A stretch of DNA of 64,000 bases, from positions 105,081,111 through 105,145,110 of the forward strand of contig NC_089584.1 in assembly GCF_019320115.1 (NCBI RefSeq), given 5' to 3'. Made by a program: the position numbers and the translations under genes. The notes under the pieces were generated by a model. The model saw only the letters and a program-made list of their open reading frames with translations. It ran no database searches and was not told the DNA's origin. Source of the DNA: Miscanthus floridulus. Lineage: Eukaryota > Streptophyta > Magnoliopsida > Poales > Poaceae. This document shows positions 43,313 through 54,945 of this stretch, piece after piece. Each line of letters starts with the position of its first letter. The stretch's first letter is position 1.

Positions 43313-45145
43313 ATGAGTGGACGACAGGAGCCTAGGTCCAAGCACAGGCATGATCCAGCACTTGAAAAGTATAAGAAGGCAAGACAGGAGATGCATCCTG
43401 GATTCCAGCCAAGCAGCAGGAGGCCTACCAGGGCTGCCTCTAGTGCAGCTCCTCAGTATGTAGAGGGGTCAGGGAGCTCTTCTTCTGACACTAATTCTGA
43501 TGCGTTCAGAGTGGAGTCTAGAGAAGATAAAAAGAGGAAGAGCACTCATAGAGGATCAGATGGTGACAGCTCAGATGAGGAGCAGGAGATTGAGGAGGAG
43601 GAGTCAGTTCCTCCAGTTCAGCACCAGCCTGGTCAGGGGATGCATTATGGTCTTCTTGAGACACGTCTGCCCAATGTGCCCTCCTATGTTCCCAGAGTTG
43701 ACTACAGGGGAAAGGGTATGACCAGGAAGGCTAGAGATGAGCGAAGGGTTGATCCGAGGAGCTTACCTAAGGTTCAGTACGATCACCGCTTCCAGACAGC
43801 CTTTCACCTGGACTTCTACTCCAGTGTGATTCTCACCAGGAACCCTGTGATTGCCAGGTCTCAGTGGATTGACTGGCAGTACGTTACAGAGTTGCAGAAG
43901 GCCTCAGTTGATCATGCCATTGCCATTTGCCAGCGCACTGGGGTCTATGAGATCATGGAGTTCCAGCATGACTGGAACACAGAGGTAGTAGCTCAGTTCT
44001 ATGCTACTCTATTTGTTGAGGAGGATGAGCGGCGTATGCACTGGATGCTTGAGGGCCAGTGGTACAGTGTTGACTATGATGTATTTGCCGCCCAGCTTGG
44101 TTTCTCTGAGGATGATCTCCAGAGGGACAGGATCCACACCGAGCAGGTGTTACCTCCTGAGCAGCTCGCATATATGTATCCTCCTGGTGGTCAGAGAGGA
44201 GCTGTGGGGAAGGTTCTAGGTCTTCACCCTACCTACAGGTACCTGGACAGGATGTTCAGGAAGACTATTGACTGCAAGGGTGGAGACAAGGGCACCATTG
44301 CTGATTACTCCAGGAACCTACTCCACAGGATGGCACCTGATGCTCGGCCCTTCAGCGTGTTTGACTTTATCTGGTCCGAAATCAGGAGTGTCGGAGAGAG
44401 GCCCCTCAAGGGCTGTGGTTTTGCTCCTTATATCATGCATATGATTGAGCAGGTGACAGGGCACACATTTGAGTATGATAAGATTCACAAGGCCCTGAAG
44501 ATTATTGCAGATCTGCCTGAGACCGGGTTACCTCCAGCTGGACCAGGAGGAGCAGCAGCAGCACCAGAGGCAGATGCACCTGAGAGTGGTGCACCAGCAG
44601 GAGCTTCACCTTCACCACGTGCACCTTCACGTTCTACTTCACGCCGTGGTAGTCCTCCTTCGCCTATCCGCAGGCTTTTCAGCTCCATTTTTGGGATGTG
44701 CCGTGACATCCAGACTAGGCAGCAGAAGGAGAGGGAGGCTAGGAGGAAGGACACTCGGACTTTGAAGCAAATTGCTTCTAATCTTGAGCTTGATCCTCCT
44801 AGGTCTCCTCTATCAGATGAGGCAGCTAGTGAGCCTGAGACTGAGGAGCAGCAGCAGGCTAGATATGATAGAGAGTATGTTGAGTTCATACAGCGACAGC
44901 AGCAGCAGCAGGCACCTGAGCACCCTGACACTCTACCTCTTCAGGCTCGTGTGCCTACTCACTCTCAGCCACGTCCCAGCACTGCAGACGACTATGCTAC
45001 AGATTGGTGGAGTGACCTGACAGGTGGTGGTGGCTTCTACGGGTCTGGTGGCTATGACCCGTCTGGTGCGGGTGGTTCTCGTCCAGCCGGTGTTGCACGC
45101 TCAGATGATGAGGATGCTGGTCGAGATGATGCTGATGATGAGTGA
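43313..45145 (+). CDS. Second ORF of Copia C, putative plant transposon protein
   Basis: 610 aa from ATG 43313 (MSGRQEPRSKHRHDP); the upstream in-frame sequence lacks ATG and belongs to a predicted intron. The N-terminal third is Ser/Glu/Arg-rich and disordered. The central region (about 130-400) has FQTAFHLDFYSSVILTRNP, VAQFYATLF, HWMLEGQWYSVDYDVFAAQLGF and FSVFDFIWSEI stretches. It resembles the Pfam family called putative plant transposon protein, found as extra ORFs in plant LTR elements; function is unknown. A Pro/Ser/Ala-rich linker (about 405-460), a basic patch RQQKEREARRK and a Gln-rich, acidic tail follow. No RT, protease, signal peptide or clear membrane segment. The intact frame in a young copy, its own promoter and leader intron suggest it is a functional product. 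A role as DNA-binding regulator is only a guess. Confidence 0.75.
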   Translation: MSGRQEPRSKHRHDPALEKYKKARQEMHPGFQPSSRRPTRAASSAAPQYVEGSGSSSSDTNSDAFRVESREDKKRKSTHRGSDGDSSDEEQEIEEEESVPPVQHQPGQGMHYGLLETRLPNVPSYVPRVDYRGKGMTRKARDERRVDPRSLPKVQYDHRFQTAFHLDFYSSVILTRNPVIARSQWIDWQYVTELQKASVDHAIAICQRTGVYEIMEFQHDWNTEVVAQFYATLFVEEDERRMHWMLEGQWYSVDYDVFAAQLGFSEDDLQRDRIHTEQVLPPEQLAYMYPPGGQRGAVGKVLGLHPTYRYLDRMFRKTIDCKGGDKGTIADYSRNLLHRMAPDARPFSVFDFIWSEIRSVGERPLKGCGFAPYIMHMIEQVTGHTFEYDKIHKALKIIADLPETGLPPAGPGGAAAAPEADAPESGAPAGASPSPRAPSRSTSRRGSPPSPIRRLFSSIFGMCRDIQTRQQKEREARRKDTRTLKQIASNLELDPPRSPLSDEAASEPETEEQQQARYDREYVEFIQRQQQQQAPEHPDTLPLQARVPTHSQPRPSTADDYATDWWSDLTGGGGFYGSGGYDPSGAGGSRPAGVARSDDEDAGRDDADDE

Positions 45146-45865
45146 TCTCAGCTTTCCGTGACAGCTTGTAGCCCCTTTGTCCTTTGTATGTCATTGTTGG
45201 ACCTTTGTGGTGATAGATGACAAAGGGGGAGAGAGACTGATTAAAGCTTCAGGATAGTTTTATTTGCTTATCTTTGTACCTGAAGATATGTACTGCAGGC
45301 TGTAGTTTGTCTTTGAGCTTCATTGATGTATCTTGGATTTGAGATAGATTGTATCATGTGAGAGATGAGACTTACTTATGCTTTATCCTTGTATGTATCT
45401 TGGATTTGAGATAGATTGTATCATGTGAGAGATGAGACTTACTTATGCTTTATCTTTGTATCTCTTGAGACATGATCTTTATCTATATATATCAGTGGTT
45501 TCTGGACTTGAGAAAATTTGTAATGAGTGCTATGTGTGAATTACATATGTCATATTTATTTTCATAAGGACTATGCATGCTAGAATGAAAATATTTGATG
45601 TGATGCTTTTTATATTTATTCTTGTGTGATATATCTTGTCATATGCATCACGGTTTCATTTGTCACACACACATGCACCCCACGGATGCAATGATTTAGG
45701 GGGAGTCTCCTATATGTTTTAGTATGTGCAATTGACATTTGAGGTCATTTTGTGAATTCTAATCATAAGCACATATTAAGGGGGAGCCTCTCATAAATCA
45801 TTGAACCCAAAAGTTTAAATGTTTATATCATTTTGTAAGCTTTAATCAAGTTGTCATCAATCACC
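45146..45865 (+). other. Copia C 3' untranslated region
   Basis: A/T-rich, with three AGGGGGAG-type polypurine tracts (45224-45231, 45698-45705 and 45779-45786) before the true one, and a 67-bp tandem duplication. Confidence 0.7.
45328..45461. repeat. Tandem duplication, 2 x 67 bp
   Basis: Two nearly identical units beginning GTATCTTGGATTTGAGATAG start at 45328 and 45395, differing by at least one base (TATCCTTG/TATCTTTG). Confidence 0.9.
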
Positions 45866-45879
45866 AAAAAGGGGGAGAT
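45866..45879 (+). other. Copia C polypurine tract
   Basis: AAAAAGGGGGAGAT directly precedes the 3' LTR and primes plus-strand DNA synthesis. Confidence 0.85.
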
Positions 45880-46767
45880 TGAAAGTGCATCTAGCCCTTT
45901 AGTGGGTTTTGGTTGATTGAATGACAACGTGATTAAAGGACTAACCCGTTTGCTAAGTGTGGACAGGTAATAGGTTATCTCAAAGGCACTTAATGAAAGC
46001 CAAAATGATGTGTTGTTGTATAAACAATCTAGTTCAAGCACAAGACAACAATGCAAATGAAATTCATGTGAAGGCTTATTTATTGTGGGATTTCCATGTA
46101 CTATGTGAAAGCAAGCTTGTGATTATTAGTTAATGAGACATGAGGGATTGCATATGGAATGGTCTCATATTTGAAGCTTGCTAAATTAAAATGAAAAAGA
46201 TAACAATACATATGAATGGATGATTCAACACAAGATGTGACTTGATGGCTTGAGATGGTGAAGATAGCAAGGAAAGGCTTCGAGGTACTAAGCAAGGGTG
46301 AAGGGCAAGCGACGGCTTGGCGGCCGAAGAACCTAGCTAGGGTGAAGAAGAAAGTACTTGCATTTAGTTGAGGTACTAATCAAGCTTAGATGGTCATATT
46401 GATGTGAAGGATCAAATCTATAATGAAGTATTTGATGGAAGTGACTTGATACATTTGGGATTATTCAAACTTGATGAATGGAATCAAGTCACATGCTCAA
46501 GATGGCTATGCTCAAGTGAAAAGATCAACATCAACATGTTAGCACCCTTACTTGATGAAGATTGGAAGGGACGGCATCAATTCAAAAGAACAACTCAAGT
46601 GGTACAAATTCATATTTCCGTTTGTCTTGAGTTTAATAGGTATGCCGTACTATTAAGAGGGATGCATCATGTTGATAGATAATGTTTCATAAGTGCTCAA
46701 GCCAACCCATGTGAGTTTTGAGTATTTGAGAGACAAATGAGCTAACTGATTTCTTGCTGGTCTGGCA

Positions 46768-46809
46768 ATACCGGACGTGTCCGGTATTCATACCGGACGT
46801 GTCCGGTAT
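46768..46809. repeat. Palindrome pair 1' (3' LTR)
   Basis: LTR copy of pair 1. Confidence 0.95.
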
Positions 46810-46960
46810 TTGTCCAGCAGCTGTAAAATTGTCGTTCTCGGGTTGGTTCGTCGGGAGTTCCGAGATAGGTCGGGAGTTCCGACGGTCGGGAGTCCCGGCA
46901 TGGGTCGGGAGTTCCGACGTGTCGCACTTCGACCGACTTGGAGGGTTCACTGTCCTGGTC

Positions 46961-47002
46961 ATACCGGACGTGTCCGGTATTCATACCGGACGTGTCCGGT
47001 AT
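46961..47002. repeat. Palindrome pair 2' (3' LTR)
   Basis: LTR copy of pair 2. Confidence 0.95.
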
Positions 47003-47277
47003 GGATGACCAGATGCCAACGGCTAGTTTTCAAAAGCCGTGAGGGTCGGGAGTTCCGACGTGAGTCGGGAGTTCCGATGGTCGGGAGTTCCGACATGTGT
47101 CGGGAGTTCCGACACCTCACTAACTTTAACTCAGTTACATGTTTTTCAAAATTACTGAGGGTCGGGGGTTCCGACTTGAGTCGGGAGTTCCGACAGTCGG
47201 AAGTCCCGGCATTCTTCGGGAGTTCCGACGCCTCACAACATCACTGTAACTTAGTTACCGTTGGCACAGTGTGAGTC

Positions 47278-47319
47278 ATACCGGACGTGTCCGGTATGCA
47301 TACCGGACGTGTCCGGTAT
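47278..47319. repeat. Palindrome pair 3' (3' LTR promoter)
   Basis: LTR copy of pair 3, again 8 bp before CTATAAAAC. It could drive transcription outward into the Gypsy LTR. Confidence 0.95.
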
Positions 47320-47971
47320 TGCAACGGCTATAAAACGGCTAGTTTTTCAAGGGGGCTATAAATACCCCCAAGCCTCCACCTTTGGAGGCTGCTGATTCTG
47401 CTGAGTAAGACACACGTTTTTGAGCCTTGCCAACCCTCTCTTAGTGAGTGTGTGATCCAAATTGCAAAATCAATTTGTGGGTTGATAAAGATTTGAAAAA
47501 GAGAGCAAGCCACCACTTGAGCACTTGTGCATATTGTCAATCTCGTGATTCGCATTTGTTACTCTTGGACTCTTCGGTCCTAGACGGCTAGGCGTCGCCG
47601 GAGAGCAACCGAGAGATTGTGGTTGCTTCGGAAAGTTTGTAACGGTCGATTCCGCCGCTTCGGAATCATTTAGTGGAAGGAGGAAAAGGAGTTGGAAAAG
47701 ACTCCGGCTAGAGTGACCTTCGTGGTACCCTCTAGGGCTGACCTTCGCTGGGTCGCCCGCAGCCCCCTCAACGGAGAGTAGGACTCGAACGAGTCCGAAC
47801 TTCGGTAAAACAAATATCGTGTCTTAATTCGCATTTCATTTGATATTTGTGTTGCTCTAGCTGTGCTGCAGGTTCTCTGTGTATATTGTCATCTCCATTA
47901 GGTGCCTGCAGTTTGGTTTGAAGATAGAAATCGAAAGGAGCAAGTTCGGGGCTGATCTGCAGAAATCGTGT

Positions 47972-48013
47972 ATACCGGACACGTCCGGTATTCATACCGG
48001 ACACGTCCGGTAT
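47972..48013. repeat. Palindrome pair 4' (3' LTR, inverted centre)
   Basis: LTR copy of pair 4. Confidence 0.95.
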
Positions 48014-48687
48014 TTCCTGCCTGCACTGAAAACATTTATTCTCTGTTTTAACTTGGTGTTGCAGGGTTGTAGTTTCTAGATATATTCTTTATACCTTGTT
48101 TACTTTGTGACTAACTTGTGAGGGGAGGTAGTACTCTTAATTTGGAGTTTCCATTTTGGAAACTCCCCTTTCTAATTGTTTCCGCATTTAAAGGTGTTAT
48201 TTTTCAGAAACGCCTATTCACCCCCCCTCTAGGCGGCATCCTAGGTCCTTTCAAATGACTGTACAAAAATTACCACATGCATGTTTTATACAAAGTTTGC
48301 TCTCTAGCAAAAATAACAAAAATCAGTTATAAAAGGGACTTGAACTACACCTCTAAATTTTCCCACAGCACATGTATGAAACATATTTTTCCTAAGAAGT
48401 ACATGACACAAGAAGATTAACAAACTTGGAATCATATTTTTCTGAAGCCTATATATTTTTCTACATATTTTTCAAGTTATCAGCAATATTCAAGATTAAA
48501 TAAAATCCTATAGAAAAGTATCTCAAAAATGACATGCACAATTTTTCCCAAGTAGATCTGGTGATAAGGAACCTAGAAAAATTTGTTTCAGCAAATTTGG
48601 AGCAACTTTGAGTATCCAAATATTTTGCAAATCATTTCTGTTTTCAATTAATAATGAATAAATTGAAAACAAATCATTTAAATGCTA

Positions 48688-49520
48688 CTGGGCCGGCCCG
48701 CGGAAATGAACTGGGCCACGGCCACAGCCGGCCTACGCGGCCCGAGCGCGAGGGAGGGGAGATGGCCCAGCAGGGCGTCAGCCCACGGCCTGGCTCGGCC
48801 TGGCTGGCTGAGGCAGAGCGCCTCGCCGGCGCGCGCGCGGGCGCGACGGCGCGGCTCGGCCAGCGGCCGGTGGCCATCTCCGGCCACGGCAGCGCAAGCG
48901 AGCGAGCGCAGGAGACGTGCGAGGAGAAGGCGAGCTCGGTAGGGTAGCTAGGCGAGGCTGGAGGGGAGAAGGAAGACGGATTCCATGGCGGCCGAGCACG
49001 GCGGCGCCATGGCCGTCGGCGGCGAGACGCGGGGAGGCCCGACCTGTGCTCGGAAGGCGGAGCAAGCTCGAGCGCGACTTGAAGGAAGGCGAGGCGAATT
49101 TGCGGGCGCGAGGAATTGGAGAATGGCGCAGTGGTGCAGGAGTTTGACGCCGGCGGAGCTCGGGCGCGGCGAGGGCGGAGCTCGGGGCTCGCGGCTCTGG
49201 CGGAAGGAAAGGCAGCGCGGGAGGAGTGAAGGAGGGCAGAGCGCGTGCGGCTGGCAGCAGGGCGCGCTCCTCTTCAAGCCAGCCAGCGCGCTGCGTGGTC
49301 AGAGCTAGCCGGGCGCGTGGCGGACACGCGGCGGGCGTCGCCTGACGCAGTCGGGACGTGGCGCGGCGACGGGCACGGCGCGCGGGAGAAGAAGGCGCGG
49401 CGCGCGGAGGCAGGCCGGGCTGGCGCGGCGCGGGGCTGGGCCGAGGCGAGGCGCGCGCGGTGCGGGAGGCTCGCTGGGCCGGCTTCGGCTGGCGGGCCAG
49501 AAGCGAGGCGGCGGCCCGCT
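48688..49520. repeat. GC-rich island within the Gypsy LTR (left copy)
   Basis: About 830 bp of extremely GC- and CpG-rich sequence lies in an otherwise A/T-rich LTR, starting GGGCCGGCCCGCGG. Open frames in all directions are a by-product of composition. The second copy is at 59262-60094. Confidence 0.8.
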
Positions 49521-50057
49521 AAAACAGAAAACATTCTTTTCAATTTCCATTTTCAATAAATTTTCAAATAACAGTTTTCAAATATTATTTTGAGCAAGAA
49601 AATGACCTCTTTTGAAGATGTACCAAAAATGAAAGTTGCTTAGAATTTAATTCCCTACAACTTTGCTTTTATGACCAAAGTCCAATTCTATCTATATTTT
49701 AAATTATAGAATCAAAGTTAAATTTTAACTCAAAACCCTAATTTTGGGAATTTACTTTGGAAGCAAAGTTTTGAATTAATTTGAATACGAACCTTGCTCC
49801 AAAAATTTTGCTAAACAATTCTAGATGATTTACAAGCATAACCAACAGTTTCTACTCAACTAGCAAGCAAGAATCAGAGCAAAACAACTCTAATAAGTGT
49901 ATGCATCATTTACTTTTCACAAACATGTTTCGTATGTTTCGAAGTAATGTTTCAGTTATTATATGCAAGATTATGCATGTATGAATAGGATGCTTGATGA
50001 TGCATGATATGTATGATTAGCAATGCCTAAATGCAGGCATAACACCGGGGTGTTACA

Positions 50058-50070
50058 GCCCTCTCCCCTT
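50058..50070 (-). other. Gypsy polypurine tract
   Basis: The minus strand reads AAGGGGAGAGGGC immediately before the 3' LTR. Confidence 0.8.
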
Positions 50071-50106
50071 ATAAAAATCTCGTCCCGAGATTTGGGTTAC
50101 GAACCA

Positions 50107-50256
50107 TTTGTTATAAAATTCTTCATAAGCTTTTTGTAGATACTCTCCTGTTTCCCAAGTTGCATCTCCCTCATCATGATGATCCCACTGTATCTTGTAT
50201 GTTTTCACCACACTATTCCGAGTAGCACGTTCCTTAGTGTCTAACACCCGGACTGG
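50107..50256 (-). other. Chromodomain at the C-terminus of the Gypsy integrase
   Basis: The roughly 50-residue segment with PVRVLDTKE, KTYKIQWDHH and DATWETGEYL matches the chromodomain fold of plant chromoviruses. These domains are known to steer integration towards marked chromatin. The Trp of QW and of TWE are present; the full aromatic cage of HP1 is not obvious, which is common for plant group II chromodomains. Confidence 0.75.
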
Positions 50257-53200
50257 TTGCTCACGATACACCAAATCTGATTTGAGTTGAATACCTCGAG
50301 GTTCTATTCTTTCCTCCGGAACACGCAAGCATTTCTTGAGATGTGATACATGAAAAATTGGGAAAACTATACTCATTGTCTTAGGTAACTCTAACTTGTA
50401 GGCTACCGGACCTCTTTGTTCCAAGATCTTGTATGGTCCTACGAATCTCGCAGCAAGCTTTCTTCGGATTCCAAACCTTTTCTTCTTCATTGGCGTGACT
50501 TTCAGATAAACATAGTCACCAACTTCAAACACAAGGGGTCTCCTTCTTTTATCTGCATAGCTTTTCTGACGTGATTGGGCAGCTTTCATATTCTGCTGAA
50601 TAATATGAACTTTCTTCTCGGCTTCTTCTACAAAATCAATGCCATAATACCTTCTATCACCAGGCTCGATCCAATTCAATGGTGTTCTACATTTTCTGCC
50701 ATATAAAGCTTCGAATAGGGCCATCTTGATGCTTTCTTGATAGCTATTATTATAAGAAAACTCAGCTAACGGTAACCATGACTCCCATGATCCCTTGGAA
50801 GACAATACACGGGCTCTCAACATATCCTCCAAAACAGCATTTACTCGTTCAGTCTAACCATCTGTCTGAGGATGATACGCGGTACTGTGAATTAAACTAG
50901 TTCCTAAGCCTTTGTGTAAATGTTCCCAAAAATGAGCCGTGAACTGTGAGCCTCTATCAGATATTATGGTCTTTGGTATACCATGCAACCTCACAATTTC
51001 TGCGACATACTTTTCGGCATATTGAGGTGGTCGATAAGTGGTTTTGACAGGTAGGAAATGAGCGGTCTTGGTAAGACGGTCCACAATTACCCAAATCGAA
51101 TCATGTCCTTTTTGAGTAGTGGGCAAACCCGTGATAAAATCCATACTGATATCGTCCCACTTCCAACTAGGGACTGATAAGGGTTGCAACATACCGGTAG
51201 GTTTCATGTGAATGGCTTTCACTCGACAACATGTGTCACATCTGGCAACATAGGCTATAATTTCTTTCTTCATTTTGGTCCACCAATATCGAGATCGTAG
51301 TTCTTGATACATCTTACTACTTCCGGGGTGGATAGATAGCTTAGAAAGGTGAGCTTCATCCATGAGTTTACTTCTAAGCTCTCGATCCTTGGGAACCACA
51401 AGACGGTTGTCAAACCACAACACGCCCTGTTCATCCACTTTAAAGTGTTGAGACGGCTTTTCTTTTATTTTCTCTTTGATGTGGAATATCCCCTTGTCAG
51501 TTTTCTGGCCTTCTATTATCTTACTCTCCAAAGAACAACTAATCTGAATACTATGTAACACAGCAGGATGCATTAGATCGAATCCATCTTCAAGTAATGG
51601 CTGCACATTCAAGTAATGTGACTTTCTGCTCAAAGCATCTGCCACTACATTGGCTTTACCAGGATGATATTGCACATTCAAGTTGTAATCTTTGATCAAT
51701 TCCAACCATCTACGTTGTCTCATGTTTAGCTCTGGTTGGGTAAAGATATACTTAAGACTCTTGTGATCCGTGAAAATATTGCACACATTACCAAGTAGGT
51801 AATGTCTCCAAATTTTTAGGGCGTGCACAACTGCAGCAAGTTCCAGATCATGTGTTGGATAGTTGACCTCGTGCTTCCTCAATTGACGTGAAGCATAAGC
51901 TATGACTCTCCTTTCTTGCATAAGAACACAACCCAATCCAGTCTTCGATGCGTCGCAAAATACATCAAATGGTTTCTCAATATCTGGTTGTGCTAGAACA
52001 GGAGCAGTGGTCAATAGTTTCCGCAAAGTGTGGAAAGCTGCTTCACACTCCTCTGTCCACACAAACTTGTGATCTTTCTGTAGGAGGCTTGTCATCGGTT
52101 TGGCAATTTTTGAGAAATCTGGTATAAAGCGACGGTAATAACCAGCTAATCCTAAGAAACTTCTAATCTCAGGAACTGTGGTCGGTGCTTTCCAATTCAT
52201 AACTTCTTGCACCTTACTTGGATCGACTGAAACTCCATTCTCTGACAGAATGTGACCAAGGAAAGGAACTTCCTTCAACCAGAATTCGCATTTGCTAAAC
52301 TTAGCATACAGTTGATGATCCCTAAGTCTGGTCAAGACAGTTCTCAGATGCTCTTCATGATCTTTTTCGTTCTCGGAGTACACCAGAATGTCATCGATGA
52401 ACACTACCACAAACTTATCCAATTCTGGCATGAAAACTGTATTCATCAAGAACATAAAATATGCAGGAGCATTTGTCAAGCCAAAAGACATGACAAGATA
52501 CTCATACAACCCGTATCTGGTGGAAAATGCAGTTTTTGGTATATCCTGTGGCCTTATCTTGATCTGATGATAACCGGATCTCAAATCTATTTTTGAGAAC
52601 ACCTTGGCCTTGGATAATTGGTCAAACAGAACATCAATATGTGGCAAGGGATATTTATTCTTGACGGTTACAGCGTTGAGTGGCCTATAATCTACGAACA
52701 TTCTCAACGTGCCTTCTTTCTTCTTCTTCACAAACAAAGCGGGACATCCCTATTCAGACTTGCTTGGCCGAATAAACCCCTTTTTTGATAAATCTTCTAA
52801 TTGCTTCTTCAGCTCAGCTAACTCATCTGGAGGCATCCGATATGGTCTCCTCGAAATCGGAGCTGTTCCGGGGACTAACTCAATTCCAAACTCAATCTCC
52901 CTATCTAGCGGAAGACCAGGTAGCTAATCCGGGAATACGTCCGGGAATTCACACACTACCGGAATCTGATGAATAGGAATGACTGCTGTAGCGCATGTAA
53001 CACTTATAAGGTCTGTTCTTCGAGGCAATGGTACTTGGAAAGTACCCTCACCTAGTGGATCCTTAAGGGTAAGTACTTGACTTCCAGTATCTATGACTGC
53101 TCCCCAATCCTTCATCCAATTCATCCCTATAATGACATCCAAGACTAACCCAGGCATAACTATCAAGTTCACTCGGAACTTCCTGCTACCTAATTCAAGG

Positions 53201-54945
53201 GTTGCCCCTCGAACCATCTGGTTGGTCAAAACATCAGCCCCTGCTGAACTTATACGGTAACCATAACCCAATTCTGTGCATAGTTGTTCATGTTTCTATG
53301 CAAATGCTTGACTCATAAAAGAATGCGATGATCCAGAATCAAATAGAACAACTGCAGGGTTTTCGTTAACAGGAAACTTACCAGCAGTGACGGGCTCTCC
53401 CTCTGGGATTTCATCCACTGTTGTACTGTGCACTCTAGCATTATAAGTCTGCTGCTTCTTCTTGGGCGGGTACGGACAAAACTTCAAGAAATGACCGGGT
53501 TGATCACAGTTATAGCAGGGTCCTCTCACTGTCCCGGCAGATCCCACAGCTCCCTTGGAACTGCCTTGTACCGCAGTTGCGGCTGCTTTGTTGGGCTGTA
53601 CTGTCGTCTTGTACGGCTTTTGAGGTCCACGGAAATTCTGGCTTCTTGGCTGAGGTGGCCTGAATCTAGCACCAGGTGCCGATGGGCGATATGGGGGACG
53701 ACCTCCCATAGGTGCTCTAGCTTGAGACGGCCCTCCTTCAAAGGCTCTCTTGCGTGTCTTGGCTGCGGTGCTGGCGTTGTTATTCTTCTCCTGCTTCAGA
53801 CAGTCGCTGATGAAGTCATTGAATCTGACGCGGTTGTTGGTACCAACATGCTTCATCATTTTTGGATTGAGACCCCTCTTAAAACTGGCTATCCTTTTAG
53901 CATCTGTGTCAACCATGTCGGGAGCATAGCGACATAAGTTGTTGAAGGCATGCAGGTATTGCGTCACGGTTTTGGTACCCTGGTTCAATGCCAGAAACTC
54001 TCCCAACTTCATTTCGGTCAGCCCTGGTGGAATATAGACTCCACGGAAGGCCTCAGCAAACTCTCTCCAAGAAATCTGAGCATTTGGAGGGAAGGTGGTG
54101 CGATGGTGCTTCCACCACATTCCCGCCGGTCCTTGCAATTGGAGTGCAGCATACTCCATTTTCAGAACCTCAGTCATCCTCAACACACGGAATTTATCTT
54201 CCATCGTGTTGATCCACTCCTCAGCATCGAGTGGCTCTGTGGCTTCCTTGAATATGGGTGGCCTGGTGTCCATGAAATCCTTGAAACTGCTATACTGGTT
54301 TACTCCCATGCCACCGCCTTGATTGTTACCACGTTGCACGTTGTTGGCTATGGTGCGCAGAAAATCTTCCATGTTCTTCTGAGATTGTTCCGCGTTGCGC
54401 TGACTCCCGAGCAGCTATGCGAGAAACATCTCAGGGGTGAACGGGGGAGGAGGTGGCAAATGTGGTTCATGGGGAGGCTCATTGTTGTTGCCATGGTTTC
54501 CACCACCACCACCACCGGTCCCCGTACCATTAGCACCGGGCCCAGCGGCTTCATACGTGGTTCGGCGAGTGTTTGTCATCTGCATATTTCAGCAACAAGT
54601 AACGATTGAGTGAAGCTGTAATAATTGCGAGTGAAGGAAAACTTATGCCGTACTGAATTTACTAGAGAGAATAAATTCATACAATAAAACAGAGGCACAA
54701 CAATCGCATTTCAATTAAAATGACAGCACTTAATCAAAATACTTAAACGGCAAACATCGCGTCCATAAAATCACATTGCCAGCATACATACACTGGACTT
54801 TTTATGCGTTCAGATATCGCATTTGAAATTCAAGTTCCAACCACATGCCAAGTCTCATACGTTCGAAACAACATACGATGGATTACATGCCAACAAAAGA
54901 AAGGTCATCGCGACAGGACCTAGATACTAGCGCAAAGCAACTAGC

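Larger units (their letters stand above)
36862..48253 (+). mobile_element. Young non-autonomous Copia (SIRE/Maximus-like) element C
   Basis: 11,392 bp, with 2374-bp LTRs at both ends that look identical by eye, an AATGA duplication (36857-36861 and 48254-48258), an initiator-Met primer site, gag, a second ORF and a polypurine tract. There is no protease, integrase or RT. The empty site is preserved at about 58828 in the Gypsy's other LTR. It carries 13 pairs of the ACCGGACGTGTCCGGT motif. Confidence 0.95.
45880..48253 (+). repeat. Copia C 3' LTR
   Basis: 2374 bp, the same length as the 5' LTR, with a constant offset of 9018 bp. I saw no difference by eye. It contains the same four palindrome pairs and the GTCGGGAGTTCCGAC array. 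Confidence 0.95.
34763..50057 (-). repeat. Gypsy 3' LTR, interrupted by Copia C
   Basis: It runs TGTAACAGAACCGACC to GGGGTGTTACA. The two parts are 34763-36861 and 48259-50057, plus the duplicated AATGA. It differs from the right LTR by a 10-bp deletion near 35222 and scattered substitutions (for example at about 34787, 34858 and 34896). Confidence 0.93.
50053..54579 (-). pseudogene. Gypsy chromovirus gag-pol polyprotein with five in-frame TAG codons
   Basis: A single minus-strand frame of 1509 codons from ATG 54579 to TAA 50055-50053. Order: gag (WINTMEDKF, LQGPAGMWWKHH, ending in a CYNCDQPGHFLKFC zinc knuckle near 53520); protease (LFDSGSSHSFMS, about 53335); RT ([20 protein letters not shown] at about 52380); RNase H ([24 protein letters not shown]); integrase (zinc finger ending RCDTCCRVK, core [16 protein letters not shown] and TERVN...E); C-terminal chromodomain at about 50256-50107 (YKIQWDHHDEGDATWE). 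In-frame TAGs lie at 54417-54415, 53298-53296, 52926-52924, 52752-52750 and 50856-50854. No frameshift was found. Catalytic motifs are intact, so the copy was recently active and was silenced by point changes, or it is mobilised by another copy. Confidence 0.9.

Noticed and set aside
48654..49559. Many overlapping ORFs of 60-110 codons on both strands in the GC-rich LTR island
   Set aside because: Stop codons are scarce in such GC-rich sequence. The ORFs overlap in all frames, have Ala/Arg/Pro-rich composition and no motif.
50053..54579. The in-frame TAG codons as programmed readthrough
   Set aside because: Five stops inside gag, protease, RT and integrase are too many and lie within domains. 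Mutation is simpler.
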